Shown here one piece after another: positions 29,112 through 37,882 of a stretch of DNA of 52,173 nt. This stretch comes from Comamonadaceae bacterium (GTDB lineage Bacteria > Pseudomonadota > Gammaproteobacteria > Burkholderiales > Burkholderiaceae_C). The position numbers and the translations under genes were made by a program. Below the pieces are notes generated by a model. It had not been told where the DNA came from, ran no database searches, and worked only from the letters and a program-made list of their open reading frames with translations. The stretch is from positions 1 to 52,173 of the forward strand of contig VIKI01000002.1 in NCBI GenBank assembly GCA_008080595.1, given 5' to 3'. Each line of letters opens with the position of its first letter. The first letter of the stretch is position 1.

Positions 29112-30341
29112 ATGAAGCTGCAAACACAACGCTGGATCGACCGCTGGGTAGGCCAGGCCTTGTGTGCAGCGGTGTCGCTATGGGTGCGGCTCCGGGGCAG
29201 CAAGACGCAAGCCATGCCCCAGAATCCGCGGCATATCTTGGTGATCTTGTTGTCCGAAATGGGCAGCGTGGTGCTGGCTGGCCCAATGTTTGCTGCCCTG
29301 CGCCAGCGTTACCCCAGCGCCACGATCCACGTATTGCAACTCAAAAAAAACCAGGAAGTCGCCAAGCTGCTCGGCCTGGCCCAACCTGAGCACCTGCACG
29401 CGCTGGACGACAGTGCAGGCCTGGGTCTGCTGGGTGATATCTGGCGCGTCAGCCAAACTTTGCGTGCCCTGCCGCTGGATGCGGTGATTGACTGCGAGCT
29501 GTTTTCCCGCATCAGCAGTTTGATGAGCTTCATGTGTGGCGCCCCCCTGCGGGCTGGTTTCACCCCCCACACCCAGGAAGGCCTGTACCGCGGCAGCTTC
29601 ATCAACCGCGCCATTCCCTACAACCCCTACCAGCACATCACGCAGCAATTCTTGTCGCTGGTCGATGCGCTGGACGATGCATCCATGCCGCGCAACAAGG
29701 CCGCGCCGATTCGCCCCTTGCCCACAGACACCGGCCTTGCGGTGTCGTTTGATGCCTCCGAACTGGCCCACTACCGCCAGCACATGCACACCGACCACCC
29801 CAGCCTGGCCGGGCGCAAGGTGGTGCTGCTCTACGCGGGTGGCGGCCTGCTGCCCGAGCGTGCCTGGCCAGCCCCCCATTACGCCCAGGTCGCCAAAGGT
29901 TTGGTTGATGCCGGTCACGCCGTCGGACTGATCGGCCTGCGTGACGATGCCGCGCTGGCCCAGCAACTGCGCCAGGCGGTGGCCAGCAACTTCTGTGTGG
30001 ATTTGACCGGCTACACCAAAAGCATCCGCGAACTGCTGATGCTGTTTCATGCCGCCGACCTGCTGATCACCAACGACGGCGGCCCCGGCCACTTTGCCAG
30101 TCTGACCCCGATTCAAACCATGGTGTTTTTCGGCCCGGAAACCGGCCGCCTGTATGGCCCGCTGGGGCCACGCGCACGGGTGCTGGAGTCGGGCACAGCC
30201 TGCTCACCCTGCCTGTCGGCTTACAACCACCGGTTGACCTTCTGCGACGGTGACAATCAGTGCCTGAAACGCCTGAAGCCCTTACCAATACTGCGTGAAG
30301 CGCTACAATTTTTACAAAATCCAGCGCCACTTTCTGCCTGA
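29112..30341 (+). CDS. Glycosyltransferase family 9 (heptosyltransferase-like)
   Basis: A GT-B-fold transferase related to the LPS heptosyltransferases WaaC/WaaF. It has 409 residues. The N-terminal half has ILVILLSEMGSVVLAGPMFAALRQRYP, the family's first Rossmann motif. The C-terminal half has VVLLYAGGGLLPERAWP (nucleotide-sugar site) and LLITNDGGPGHFASL, close to the D-x-G-x-x-H signature. A Cys-rich end (CSPCLSAYNHRLTFCDGDNQC) recalls GT9 proteins that act on surface glycans. Likely role: addition of a sugar to LPS core or another envelope glycan. It starts a run of three genes on the same strand. Confidence 0.85.
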   Translation: MKLQTQRWIDRWVGQALCAAVSLWVRLRGSKTQAMPQNPRHILVILLSEMGSVVLAGPMFAALRQRYPSATIHVLQLKKNQEVAKLLGLAQPEHLHALDDSAGLGLLGDIWRVSQTLRALPLDAVIDCELFSRISSLMSFMCGAPLRAGFTPHTQEGLYRGSFINRAIPYNPYQHITQQFLSLVDALDDASMPRNKAAPIRPLPTDTGLAVSFDASELAHYRQHMHTDHPSLAGRKVVLLYAGGGLLPERAWPAPHYAQVAKGLVDAGHAVGLIGLRDDAALAQQLRQAVASNFCVDLTGYTKSIRELLMLFHAADLLITNDGGPGHFASLTPIQTMVFFGPETGRLYGPLGPRARVLESGTACSPCLSAYNHRLTFCDGDNQCLKRLKPLPILREALQFLQNPAPLSA

Positions 30342-30379
30342 CCGGTGGCTCACCTGCGCCACCTCTTCCGTCACCTGCC

Positions 30380-30880
30380 ATGCCCTCAACCCCTGACCTG
30401 TCACAGCGTGTCTATCTGCTCATCGAATGGCTCAAAGGCTTTCGCTACATCAAGTTTGGTTTAGTGGGAGCCAGCGGCACGGTAGTCAACATGGCCGTGC
30501 TGTTTGTAGCCCAAGAGTATTTGTTTGCCCTGATCACCAACCCGCGCCAGCGCCTGTATGCCTCTTTGGCCCTGGCCATTGCCGTGGCCACGGTCAACAA
30601 CTTCACCTGGAACCGCCTGTGGACCTGGGCTGACCGGGTCAAAGCCGCACACGCCCACCACGAGCAACTGGCCCACACCCGCTGGTCGGTCATCACCGGC
30701 CAACTTGGCCGTTACGCCCTGGCCTCCTGGATGGGCATTGGCCTGCAATACGGGCTGACCCTGTGGCTGGCGCATTCGCTGCACTATCTGGTGGCCAATG
30801 TGATCGCCATCGTGGTGGCCAGTGTGAGCAACTTTCTGGCCAATGACCGCTGGACCTTTCGCCATCGCACGCCGCGCTAA
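30380..30880 (+). CDS. GtrA-family membrane protein
   Basis: A 166-residue protein with four predicted membrane helices and the GtrA pattern FIKFGLVGASGTVVNM-like start (here IKFGLVGASGTVVNMAVLF), then ATVNNFTWNRLWTW and a repeat of the motif at the end, ASVSNFLANDRWTF. GtrA proteins are thought to flip or present polyprenyl-phosphate-linked sugars for envelope glycosylation. The ArnT-like gene follows by three bases, so the two probably work together. Confidence 0.88.
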   Translation: MPSTPDLSQRVYLLIEWLKGFRYIKFGLVGASGTVVNMAVLFVAQEYLFALITNPRQRLYASLALAIAVATVNNFTWNRLWTWADRVKAAHAHHEQLAHTRWSVITGQLGRYALASWMGIGLQYGLTLWLAHSLHYLVANVIAIVVASVSNFLANDRWTFRHRTPR

Positions 30881-30883
30881 ACC

Positions 30884-32686
30884 ATGTCCACCGTCACCAC
30901 CCTCACCCCAGCCCACGGAAGAACCAGCACCCTGCTCTGGCTAGCCTTGCTGTTGGCGGCGGTGCTCACCTACGTGCTGGGTCTGGATGGCCAGTATGTG
31001 CCGACCAACGGCGACGAGCTGGTCTACAGCCACATCGCCCGCCTGACCGCCGCCAGCGGCCAGTGGCTGCCCCTGGTGTCCGAGCTGGATCACATGCGCA
31101 ACACCAAACCGCCGCTGCTGATCTGGCAAGCCATGCTGGCCGGTGACTGGGGTCAGCACTGGACGATGGCAGCCCTGCGCACCCCCAGTGTCATCTACAC
31201 CCTGCTACTGACGGGTGCCATTGGCTTCACCGTGCAACGCATCAGCCGCGATGTGAGCCGTGGTTTGCTGGCGGCCTGCCTCTACCTGGCGTTTTTTTCC
31301 ACGTTCCGCTTTGGCCGCACCTACCTCACCAGTGCACCCGAAACCTTCTGGCTCAGTCTGCCGATGTTTGTGCTGCTGTGGTGGCCACTGCACCGCCCCA
31401 ACGCAGAGCACCGGGTAAGCCTGGGCTGGTGGGTTCACGCCTTGTTCGGACTCGCCATGGGTTTGGGGCTGGCTTACAAATCATTTGCGCTGATCGCCCC
31501 CGCTGCTGCCACGCTGTGGAGCGCCCAATTACTCACACAGTCGCCACTGAACGGGCAGAAAATTTTTCAGACCACACTCAAAGTCAGTTTGAGCGCACTG
31601 ATCGCCCTGGGCATTTTTGGCCTGTGGTTTGTGCTCGACCCTGACCCGGCTGCCGTCTGGCAAGAATTTGTGGTGGGCGAAAACGCTGGCAAGCTCAACA
31701 ATAGCGCCGGTTACTGGCACACCGCCCTGTTCGGCGGCGGCTTCAGCATCTGGTCCCAGTTGCTGGGTTATGCCCAAAACGCCGGGCTGTTGGTCTTGGT
31801 CATCATCGGCTTGATGCTCATGGGGGCTCGCCATCTATGGTGCCATCGCTGGCAAGCCTTGACATCCCAGAGTGTGAGCTTTCTGGTGTTGCTGGTCTGG
31901 CTAGGCATCTGGCTGGCGGTGTTCACCGTGCCCAGCCAGCGTTCGATGCGTTACCTGATCCCTGCCATGCCCGCATTGGCCATGGTGCTGGCGCTGTGCT
32001 GGCAGGGTATTGGACGCCTCTGGTTTGTGCCAACGCTGCTGCTGTGCGGGGTGTTCATGGGCTATTTGGGGCGGATCGCCTGGGCCGAGCAGGTGTTTGG
32101 TTTGGGCAATGCGGCTGATGTGGCCTGGACCCTGATCGCTGTCGCCATGGGCCTGGGACTGGTGCTGGCGGGCTTGTTCCGCCCAGCCTGGACACGCGCC
32201 TGTACCCTGGCCGCCAGCCTGGCGGTGTTCGCGGTGTTTGGACTGGCCACCGTCCCCCTGAACGGGCCTTCAGGGCACTACAGCACTCAGGTATTGCAAC
32301 AGTTGCAAGGGCAGCAAGTGGCTGTGCCCAGCAGTTTTAATGGTCAGTTTGAACGCTTTGAATTTACCCTGCCAGGCAATCACTTTGTGCCTTATGACGG
32401 CGACGGGCGTGCCGCATTTTCAAGCGCTGACAACGCCGCGTTTTTAAGCGCTCTGCTGGAAAAACATCAAGCCGTGGTGTGGTTGCAAACGCATGAAGAA
32501 AACACCGAGCCGCTGTGTGCACCCCACTGCACCGTGCTGGGTCAACGCTGGGAAGTCAAAGGCCGCCATCAAAGCGGCGAGATCACACTGGCGAATATCT
32601 GGTATCCCGAACAATGGCTGTTCAGACGCGAGTGGTTGCTCACCAACGCTGCACCTTGGGCCGCAACAGCCACATCAAAACCCTGA
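30884..32686 (+). CDS. ArnT/PMT-like membrane glycosyltransferase
   Basis: A 600-residue polytopic protein of the GT-C fold. The first periplasmic loop has the acidic pair in TNGDELVYSHIARL, and MRNTKPPLLIWQA matches the substrate loop of ArnT-type enzymes, which use polyprenyl-phosphate sugars. About ten hydrophobic helices follow, then a soluble C-terminal domain from ~455. Probable role: transfer of a sugar from a lipid carrier to lipid A or another periplasmic acceptor, with GtrA supplying the donor. The last 47 bases overlap the end of the convergent membrane-protein gene. Confidence 0.83.
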   Translation: MSTVTTLTPAHGRTSTLLWLALLLAAVLTYVLGLDGQYVPTNGDELVYSHIARLTAASGQWLPLVSELDHMRNTKPPLLIWQAMLAGDWGQHWTMAALRTPSVIYTLLLTGAIGFTVQRISRDVSRGLLAACLYLAFFSTFRFGRTYLTSAPETFWLSLPMFVLLWWPLHRPNAEHRVSLGWWVHALFGLAMGLGLAYKSFALIAPAAATLWSAQLLTQSPLNGQKIFQTTLKVSLSALIALGIFGLWFVLDPDPAAVWQEFVVGENAGKLNNSAGYWHTALFGGGFSIWSQLLGYAQNAGLLVLVIIGLMLMGARHLWCHRWQALTSQSVSFLVLLVWLGIWLAVFTVPSQRSMRYLIPAMPALAMVLALCWQGIGRLWFVPTLLLCGVFMGYLGRIAWAEQVFGLGNAADVAWTLIAVAMGLGLVLAGLFRPAWTRACTLAASLAVFAVFGLATVPLNGPSGHYSTQVLQQLQGQQVAVPSSFNGQFERFEFTLPGNHFVPYDGDGRAAFSSADNAAFLSALLEKHQAVVWLQTHEENTEPLCAPHCTVLGQRWEVKGRHQSGEITLANIWYPEQWLFRREWLLTNAAPWAATATSKP

Positions 32687-33305
32687 TCTGCAACACCAGC
32701 CACAGCCCGGGATCGAGCAGCGCATCCCACAGGTTGCCGCTGGGTAAACGGGTCAGCACAAACATCAGCAACACCAGCAGCAGACTCCAGCTCGCAGCTT
32801 GTCCGGCAGAACTGGCATCGCCTGTCAGCCATAAGCACAAAGCCAGAACGCAGACCAAGGCCAGCGCCGGTGTCCCAAACCCCAGGGCATACACCGACAC
32901 CGGCCACCAGGCCAGCATGTCACCCAGCAACACCCACCCCAGCAGCACACCGCCGAGGGTCAAAATCACTTCGTTTCTGGACAACACCGGCCGCACACGG
33001 TAAACAAAAGCCCGGCGTGGCCGCATCCGGCTCGCCCAAACCAGACACAGCAGCACACTCATCCCACTGGGCGACTGAAACGCCAGCCCGAGCCAATAAG
33101 CGGGTGATGCCGGCCCAGGCCAAAGCGCCCACAAGGCCACCAGCAGCATCAACCCCATTCGCCTGCGGCCACACGCCAGACAAGACACCAGTGCGGCCAA
33201 CACCACCGCCCAAGCGCCATGCCAAGCCCAACGGGCCAGCGCCGCATCCGGCAACCACGGCACGGCACTGCTGCTTAACAAAGATTGAAAAACGCTCACA
33301 TCCAT
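32640..33305 (-). CDS. Uncharacterised polytopic membrane protein
   Basis: A 221-residue hydrophobic protein beginning MDVSVFQSLLSSSAVPWLPD, with about seven predicted membrane segments and short Arg-rich loops (CGRRRMG, ASRMRPRRAF). I do not recognise a family. It follows the BNR-repeat gene by 11 bp on the same strand, so the two are likely co-transcribed and may function as a pair. The 3' end overlaps the ArnT-like gene by 47 bp in a convergent arrangement. The start at 33305 was chosen because upstream in-frame codons lie inside the BNR gene. Confidence 0.7.
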   Translation of the reverse strand: MDVSVFQSLLSSSAVPWLPDAALARWAWHGAWAVVLAALVSCLACGRRRMGLMLLVALWALWPGPASPAYWLGLAFQSPSGMSVLLCLVWASRMRPRRAFVYRVRPVLSRNEVILTLGGVLLGWVLLGDMLAWWPVSVYALGFGTPALALVCVLALCLWLTGDASSAGQAASWSLLLVLLMFVLTRLPSGNLWDALLDPGLWLVLQIRVLMWLLRPKVQRW

Positions 33306-33316
33306 GCCGCTGCGCC

Positions 33317-34489
33317 CTAAGGTTTGATGCCCAAACGCTGCCAGGCAATACGCTGGCGCTGGTCGGTGTAGCTGACCCACAGGCTGTTATCAGCCCAGGC
33401 CATCGCCGGGTAAGAAAACTCTTGCGCGGCGCTGCCATGTGCCAAGGCGTGTGCCAGCGTCCAGTCCTGCCCGTTGGCCGACTGGCTCAAGTCCAGCAGC
33501 GTGCGTGAATGTGGTGAACTGTTGTGCGCCAGCAGCATGCGGCCAGGGGCCAGGCCCAAGCCGGCCACCGAGGCATCCGGGTTGACCAGAGCCAGGTCGG
33601 ACACATCTTGCCAACTTTGTCCAGCATCCTGGGTTTGCGCCACCGTGACCCGACCCTCAGGCCGTTGGTCACGCATGAAGGCCAGCCAGTGGCGCTCGGA
33701 CTGCATCACCAGTGTGGGTTGCAGCACATGGGTGCGTTGTGACATGCGCACCATGCCCAAAAATTCGCCCTGCCGATCGAAGCGCAAGGCCACCGGGTAT
33801 TTCAGCCCCAGCTCAAAATACACCGGCAACACCATGCCGCCGTCTTGCAAAGCCAAAGGCGCGGCACGCACCAGATGGCTGACATTCCACCACCAGGACA
33901 ACGGCAGCACCCGCACCGGCTCAAAAGCCAATTGCGCCACGCCGATGCCGGCATTGCTCTGGCGCAAATGCACAATCCGGCTGGCCGCCCAGCCGCCCGG
34001 CCCGGTCGCCACCACAAACAAATGCACCTTGTGATCCGCATCCAGCCAAGCCACCGGGTTACCGATGCGGCGCACACCAAAGCCCAGTGCCTGGCCCAAG
34101 GCCTGCCGCTCCAGCACCCACCGCGCAGGCTGCCACTGCTGCGTGGCACGGTCAAACCCCGAGGCCGCAATGCCAATATCGGGCGCACTTTCTTTGGTGC
34201 CAGCAAACCAGAACGCCAGCACCGCCTCTGGCCCGCCGGCGGGCATGGACAGCAAACTGCTGGCGTGGGCCGCCGGGGTATTTGGTGGCATGGGAATATG
34301 GCCCTGGGCTTGCAGCACCAGCGGCTTGTCACCCAACGGGGTCGTGATGGGCCAGCGGGCTTGTGCCAGTGCAGGGGCGGGCAGGCGGTGTGCCAGATCC
34401 CAGCCGATGATGGCCAGGCAGCACAAGCTGCCCCAGACCCATCGGGCCCAGGCACTGTGCATCAAACCCTTGCGAGAATTAAAAACCAT
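33317..34489 (-). CDS. Membrane-anchored BNR-repeat/sialidase-like protein
   Basis: A 391-residue protein with one N-terminal hydrophobic helix (WARWVWGSLCCLAIIGWDLA). A beta-propeller-like domain follows, with Asp-box-type repeats (RVTVAQTQDAGQSW and related turns) and the fold pattern of BNR/exo-alpha-sialidases: RRIGNPVAWLDADHKVHLFVV, GGMVLPVYFELGLKYPVAL, PTLVMQSERHWLAFMRD. Real sialidase activity cannot be claimed from the sequence; it may act on another surface sugar. The ATG at 34489 is used; MHSAWARW at 34462, which has AAGGG just upstream, is an alternative. It is divergent from the PlsC-like gene. Confidence 0.72.
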   Translation of the reverse strand: MVFNSRKGLMHSAWARWVWGSLCCLAIIGWDLAHRLPAPALAQARWPITTPLGDKPLVLQAQGHIPMPPNTPAAHASSLLSMPAGGPEAVLAFWFAGTKESAPDIGIAASGFDRATQQWQPARWVLERQALGQALGFGVRRIGNPVAWLDADHKVHLFVVATGPGGWAASRIVHLRQSNAGIGVAQLAFEPVRVLPLSWWWNVSHLVRAAPLALQDGGMVLPVYFELGLKYPVALRFDRQGEFLGMVRMSQRTHVLQPTLVMQSERHWLAFMRDQRPEGRVTVAQTQDAGQSWQDVSDLALVNPDASVAGLGLAPGRMLLAHNSSPHSRTLLDLSQSANGQDWTLAHALAHGSAAQEFSYPAMAWADNSLWVSYTDQRQRIAWQRLGIKP

Positions 34490-34679
34490 GAATCCACTTT
34501 TGAGGCCAACAACCGTCTGATTGTCACCCAGCGCCCCTTGCATCCAAGCAGTGCAACCGCACCAAAATCAACAGGTTTACCCTTGTTTAGTGAACTATTT
34601 CCGCCATAATTTGCGCCCAATCCGCCCCTGTTTGGTGCCTTGTCAAGGGCTGCTGGACTCACCTACAACCAATTCAGCC

Positions 34680-35270
34680 ATGCACCGAACCATTTTTTCC
34701 ACCCCCATTGTCAACACCCTGCTGCGCGGTTTCTCTTTGGCCTACCTGAAACTGGCGGGCTGGAAAGTCCTGGGCAGTCTGCCCGAAGAAGCTCAAAAAA
34801 GTGTCTTGATTGCCGCCCCCCACACCAGCAACTGGGATTTGCCCTACACGCTGATGGTGGCCTTTGTCCTGCGGCTGAACATTTACTGGATGGGCAAGGC
34901 CAGCCTTTTCAGCTTTCCCTTTGGCCCGTTGATGCGCTGGCTCGGTGGCATTGCAGTAGACCGTTCCAAGTCCAACAACCTGGTGGCCGCCTCGGCACAA
35001 GCCCTGCAAAACGCCTGTGGTGCGCTGCAACTGGTTGTGCCACCCGAAGGCACCCGCAGCAAGGTGCACTACTGGAAAACCGGCTTCTATCACATTGCCG
35101 TGGCGGCCCAGGTGCCGATCATGATGGCCTACATGGATTACGAGCGCAAAATCAGCGGCCTGGGACCCATGTTTCTGCCCAGCGGCGACCTTGAAGCCGA
35201 CATGCTCACCATCAAGGCGTTTTATGCCCCGTTCAAGGGCAAAAATGCGGCGCAGTTTGAGGCGGGTTGA
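34680..35270 (+). CDS. PlsC-like 1-acylglycerol-3-phosphate acyltransferase family protein
   Basis: A 196-residue acyltransferase. The catalytic HX4D motif is APHTSNWDLP near residue 50, and the substrate-binding motif is VPPEGTRSKV near 124. The sequence around them (LNIYWMGKASLFSFPFGPLMRWLGGIAVDR) is typical of the short PlsC-related group. It probably acylates a lysophospholipid or another lipid. The ATG at 34680 is chosen because the preceding frame contains no recognisable protein. It stands alone, after the divergent BNR gene. Confidence 0.85.
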   Translation: MHRTIFSTPIVNTLLRGFSLAYLKLAGWKVLGSLPEEAQKSVLIAAPHTSNWDLPYTLMVAFVLRLNIYWMGKASLFSFPFGPLMRWLGGIAVDRSKSNNLVAASAQALQNACGALQLVVPPEGTRSKVHYWKTGFYHIAVAAQVPIMMAYMDYERKISGLGPMFLPSGDLEADMLTIKAFYAPFKGKNAAQFEAG

Positions 35271-35399
35271 AGCGCCTGCTTTCATGCAGGTGTCACATGC
35301 AAATCGCAGGGGCTTGCACTGATCGAGGGCGGTTGAAAGCAATATGATCCATCCGCCCCTCATTGGCCTCGTTTAAACAACTATCCACGAAACACAGAC

Positions 35400-36410
35400 A
35401 TGAAAAATCTACAACGTCGCCACCTTTTGGCAAGTCTGGCCACCGCAACCCTGACCGGCGTTGTGCCCGGCGCGTGGGGCCAGAGTGGCAAGCCCATCAA
35501 GCCCGCCGAGGCCAACAAATTCAAACTGACATCCAAGCTGCGCATAGTGATTCCGGCCAACAGTGGCGGCGGCTGGGATCAGACCGGGCGTGCGCTGGGA
35601 ACATCCATGATCTCGGCCGGTGTGGTCGACGAAGTGGAATACGAAAACAAGGGCGGCAAAGGCGGTACGCTGGGCTTGGCCTACTATGCCGAGAAATACA
35701 ACGACGACCCCAATGCCTTGCTGATTGGTGGCATGGTGATGGTGGGCGCTGTGGCGCTACAAAAGCCAGCGGTGGACTTGTCCGCGATACAGCCCATCGC
35801 ACGGCTGACCAGCGACTACCTGGTGATGGTGGTACCTGGAAACTCCCCCATTCGCACCGTGGCAGATGTCTCTGCCCGCATGAAGAGCAACCTGAAAAGT
35901 GTGTCGGTGGCAGGAGGTTCTTCCGGCGGCGTAGACCACATTTTTGCTGGCGCATTCGCCCGCGCCGCAGGTGCCAACCCTGAAGACTTGGTCTATCTGC
36001 CCTTTGCCAGCGGCCCGGAGGTCGTCACCGCCTTGTTGGCCGGCAAGGCGACGGTGGGCCTGTCGGGCTATAGCGAATTCAGCTCGCAGCTGGCAGGTGG
36101 ACAACTGCGTGCCATTGGTGTGTCCTCGCGCAAGGCATCATTTGGCATTCCCGCCATTCGGGATCAAGGAATTCCACTGGACATGGCCAACTGGCGCGGC
36201 GTTTTGACCGGCAAGGGGGTGTCCACCGAACGACAGGCCGCCATGGTTGAGGCGGTTCGATTGGCCAGCCTGCACGACTCGTGGAAAGCCACACTCAAAC
36301 AAAACCGTTGGGTTGCCGCATGGGCGACGGGCAAGGATTTGAAAGAGTCGATGGATTTAGACCTCACCACGACCCGCGTCATGGTGCACCTGCTCAAACT
36401 CAAGTCCTGA
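35400..36410 (+). CDS. Tripartite tricarboxylate transporter substrate-binding protein (TctC/Bug family)
   Basis: Periplasmic binding protein, 336 residues. It has an RR-containing signal (LQRRHLLASLATATLTG). The fold signatures are LRIVIPANSGGGWDQTGRALG, VEYENKGGKGGTLGLAYYA and SVSVAGGSSGGVDHIFAGAF. Bug proteins bind small carboxylates. No tctA/tctB transport genes are adjacent, so this is one of the many orphan copies found in Burkholderiales, and the ligand is unknown. Its stop faces the proA stop four bases away. Confidence 0.87.
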   Translation: MKNLQRRHLLASLATATLTGVVPGAWGQSGKPIKPAEANKFKLTSKLRIVIPANSGGGWDQTGRALGTSMISAGVVDEVEYENKGGKGGTLGLAYYAEKYNDDPNALLIGGMVMVGAVALQKPAVDLSAIQPIARLTSDYLVMVVPGNSPIRTVADVSARMKSNLKSVSVAGGSSGGVDHIFAGAFARAAGANPEDLVYLPFASGPEVVTALLAGKATVGLSGYSEFSSQLAGGQLRAIGVSSRKASFGIPAIRDQGIPLDMANWRGVLTGKGVSTERQAAMVEAVRLASLHDSWKATLKQNRWVAAWATGKDLKESMDLDLTTTRVMVHLLKLKS

Positions 36411-36414
36411 CCGT

Positions 36415-37749
36415 TCAAACCCGCACTTCCCCCTCACCCAGCACCACGTATTTGAGTGAGGTCAAGCCCTCGATACCGACCGGACCGCGGGCGTGGAACT
36501 TGTCGGTGCTGATGCCAATTTCGGCTCCCAGGCCGTATTCAAAACCGTCGGCAAAACGGGTGCTGGTGTTGACCATGACGCTGGCCGAATCGACCTCGCG
36601 CAGGAACTGCTGGGCATGCATGTGGTCACGGGTCAGGATGGCATCGGTGTGGCGGGATGAATACTGGTTGATGTGAGCAATCGCCTCGTCCACCCCGGCC
36701 ACCACCTTGATGCTGATGATCGGGGCCAGGTACTCTTCAAACCAGTCGGCTTCGCTGGCGGCGACCAGCACCGGGGCTTTGGTCACTACAGAATCAATAG
36801 CTGTTTGCGCATGATGAACGGGCGCTAGAGGCCATTTTTGCTTCAAAATCTCAAGCGCTTGCGGGTCGCAACGCATCTCCACACCCTTGTCGGCGTAAAT
36901 CTGGCCAATCAGCGGCAAAAATTCAGCAGCCACACCCCGCGCCACCAACAGGCTCTCAGTCGCGTTGCACGGGCTGTACTTGTTGGTCTTGGCGTTGTCG
37001 GCCACCTTGACCGCCATGGCGATGTCACAAGGGTCATCCACATAGGTGTGGCAATTGCCGTCCAGGTGTTTGATGACCGGCACCTTGGCCTCGCGGCTGA
37101 TGCGCTCAATCAGCCCCTTGCCGCCGCGCGGAATGATCACATCCACATACTGCGGCATGGCAATCAGTTGGCCAACCACCTCGCGGTCGGTGGTTGGCAC
37201 CAGTTGCACGGCGTTGGCGGGCAGGCCGGATTCGGTCAGCGCCTGCTGCACCAGTTTGGCCAGCGCCTTGTTCGAGTCAATCGCTTCCGAGCCGCCACGC
37301 AAAATGCAGGCATTGCCACTCTTGATGCTCAAGGAGGCAGCCTCAATCGTCACATTCGGGCGGCTCTCAAAGATCATGCCAAACACGCCAATCGGCACAC
37401 GCATCTGGCCCACACGGATGCCGCTGGGCTGCTGGCGCAAGGCGGTGATCTCACCAATGATATCGGCCATGGCGGCCAGTTGCTCGCAGCCCTGGGCGCA
37501 GGTTTCGATCACCTTGGGGGTCAATTTGAGCCGGTCCACCATCGGCGCGGCCAGGCCGGCGGCGACGGCACGTTCGATGTCTTTGGCGTTGTCGATCTGC
37601 AGGGCCTCGACATTGGCACGCAGCAGTTCAGCGAGTTTTTTCAGCGCTTTGTTTTTGATAGCTGCTGGCGCTTTAGCCATCAGCGCAGAGGCTTGTTTGG
37701 CTTGTAAACCAAGGGTTTCGGTGAGGGTGCGGAGGTCAGATGTGTTCAT
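36415..37749 (-). CDS. proA: Gamma-glutamyl phosphate reductase ProA
   Basis: Second step of proline biosynthesis: NADPH-dependent reduction of gamma-glutamyl phosphate to the semialdehyde. It has 444 residues with the catalytic Cys261 in [39 protein letters not shown] and [11 protein letters not shown]. This is longer than usual: residues ~304-319 ([16 protein letters not shown]), just before the conserved [13 protein letters not shown], are encoded by a dispersed repeat inserted in frame. The insertion lies in a loop of the C-terminal part. A second repeat-like stretch underlies residues 18-32. The ATG at 37749 gives [14 protein letters not shown]; longer frames run into the neighbouring gene's region. 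Confidence 0.93.
   Translation of the reverse strand: MNTSDLRTLTETLGLQAKQASALMAKAPAAIKNKALKKLAELLRANVEALQIDNAKDIERAVAAGLAAPMVDRLKLTPKVIETCAQGCEQLAAMADIIGEITALRQQPSGIRVGQMRVPIGVFGMIFESRPNVTIEAASLSIKSGNACILRGGSEAIDSNKALAKLVQQALTESGLPANAVQLVPTTDREVVGQLIAMPQYVDVIIPRGGKGLIERISREAKVPVIKHLDGNCHTYVDDPCDIAMAVKVADNAKTNKYSPCNATESLLVARGVAAEFLPLIGQIYADKGVEMRCDPQALEILKQKWPLAPVHHAQTAIDSVVTKAPVLVAASEADWFEEYLAPIISIKVVAGVDEAIAHINQYSSRHTDAILTRDHMHAQQFLREVDSASVMVNTSTRFADGFEYGLGAEIGISTDKFHARGPVGIEGLTSLKYVVLGEGEVRV
36793..36840 (+). repeat. Dispersed REP-like repeat inserted in frame in proA
   Basis: ATCAATAGCTGTTTGCGC, ATGATGAACGG, GCGCTAGAGGCCATTTTTG: all landmarks of the family in order. It lies antisense to proA and is translated as an insert of about 16 residues that relatives lack. 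Confidence 0.8.
37655..37698 (+). repeat. Possible second repeat copy in the proA 5' region
   Basis: TTGATAGCTGCTGGCGCTTT, AGCCATCAGCGC, AGAGGCTTGTTT resemble the repeat closely. The encoded residues (18-32) still align with the ProA family without extra length, so this could be convergence or an old copy absorbed by selection. Confidence 0.4.
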
Positions 37750-37768
37750 GTGATGTCTTGCCAGAAAA

Positions 37769-37791
37769 GCGGTCTGCATTTTGGCAGACTT
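37769..37791. repeat. Left 23-bp direct repeat bordering the Cry-like gene
   Basis: The core CTGCATTTTGGCAGACT is shared with 39404-39426; over 23 bases the two differ at one position. This copy contains a small palindrome, GTCTGC-ATTTTG-GCAGAC. Confidence 0.8.
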
Positions 37792-37882
37792 CCCGGCCTG
37801 ACTAGCCATTGTTGGAAGCACACGCCTCGTGCACAATGCGACCGCACCATATCCACTCAACGCCATCGTACAGGCCACCACC

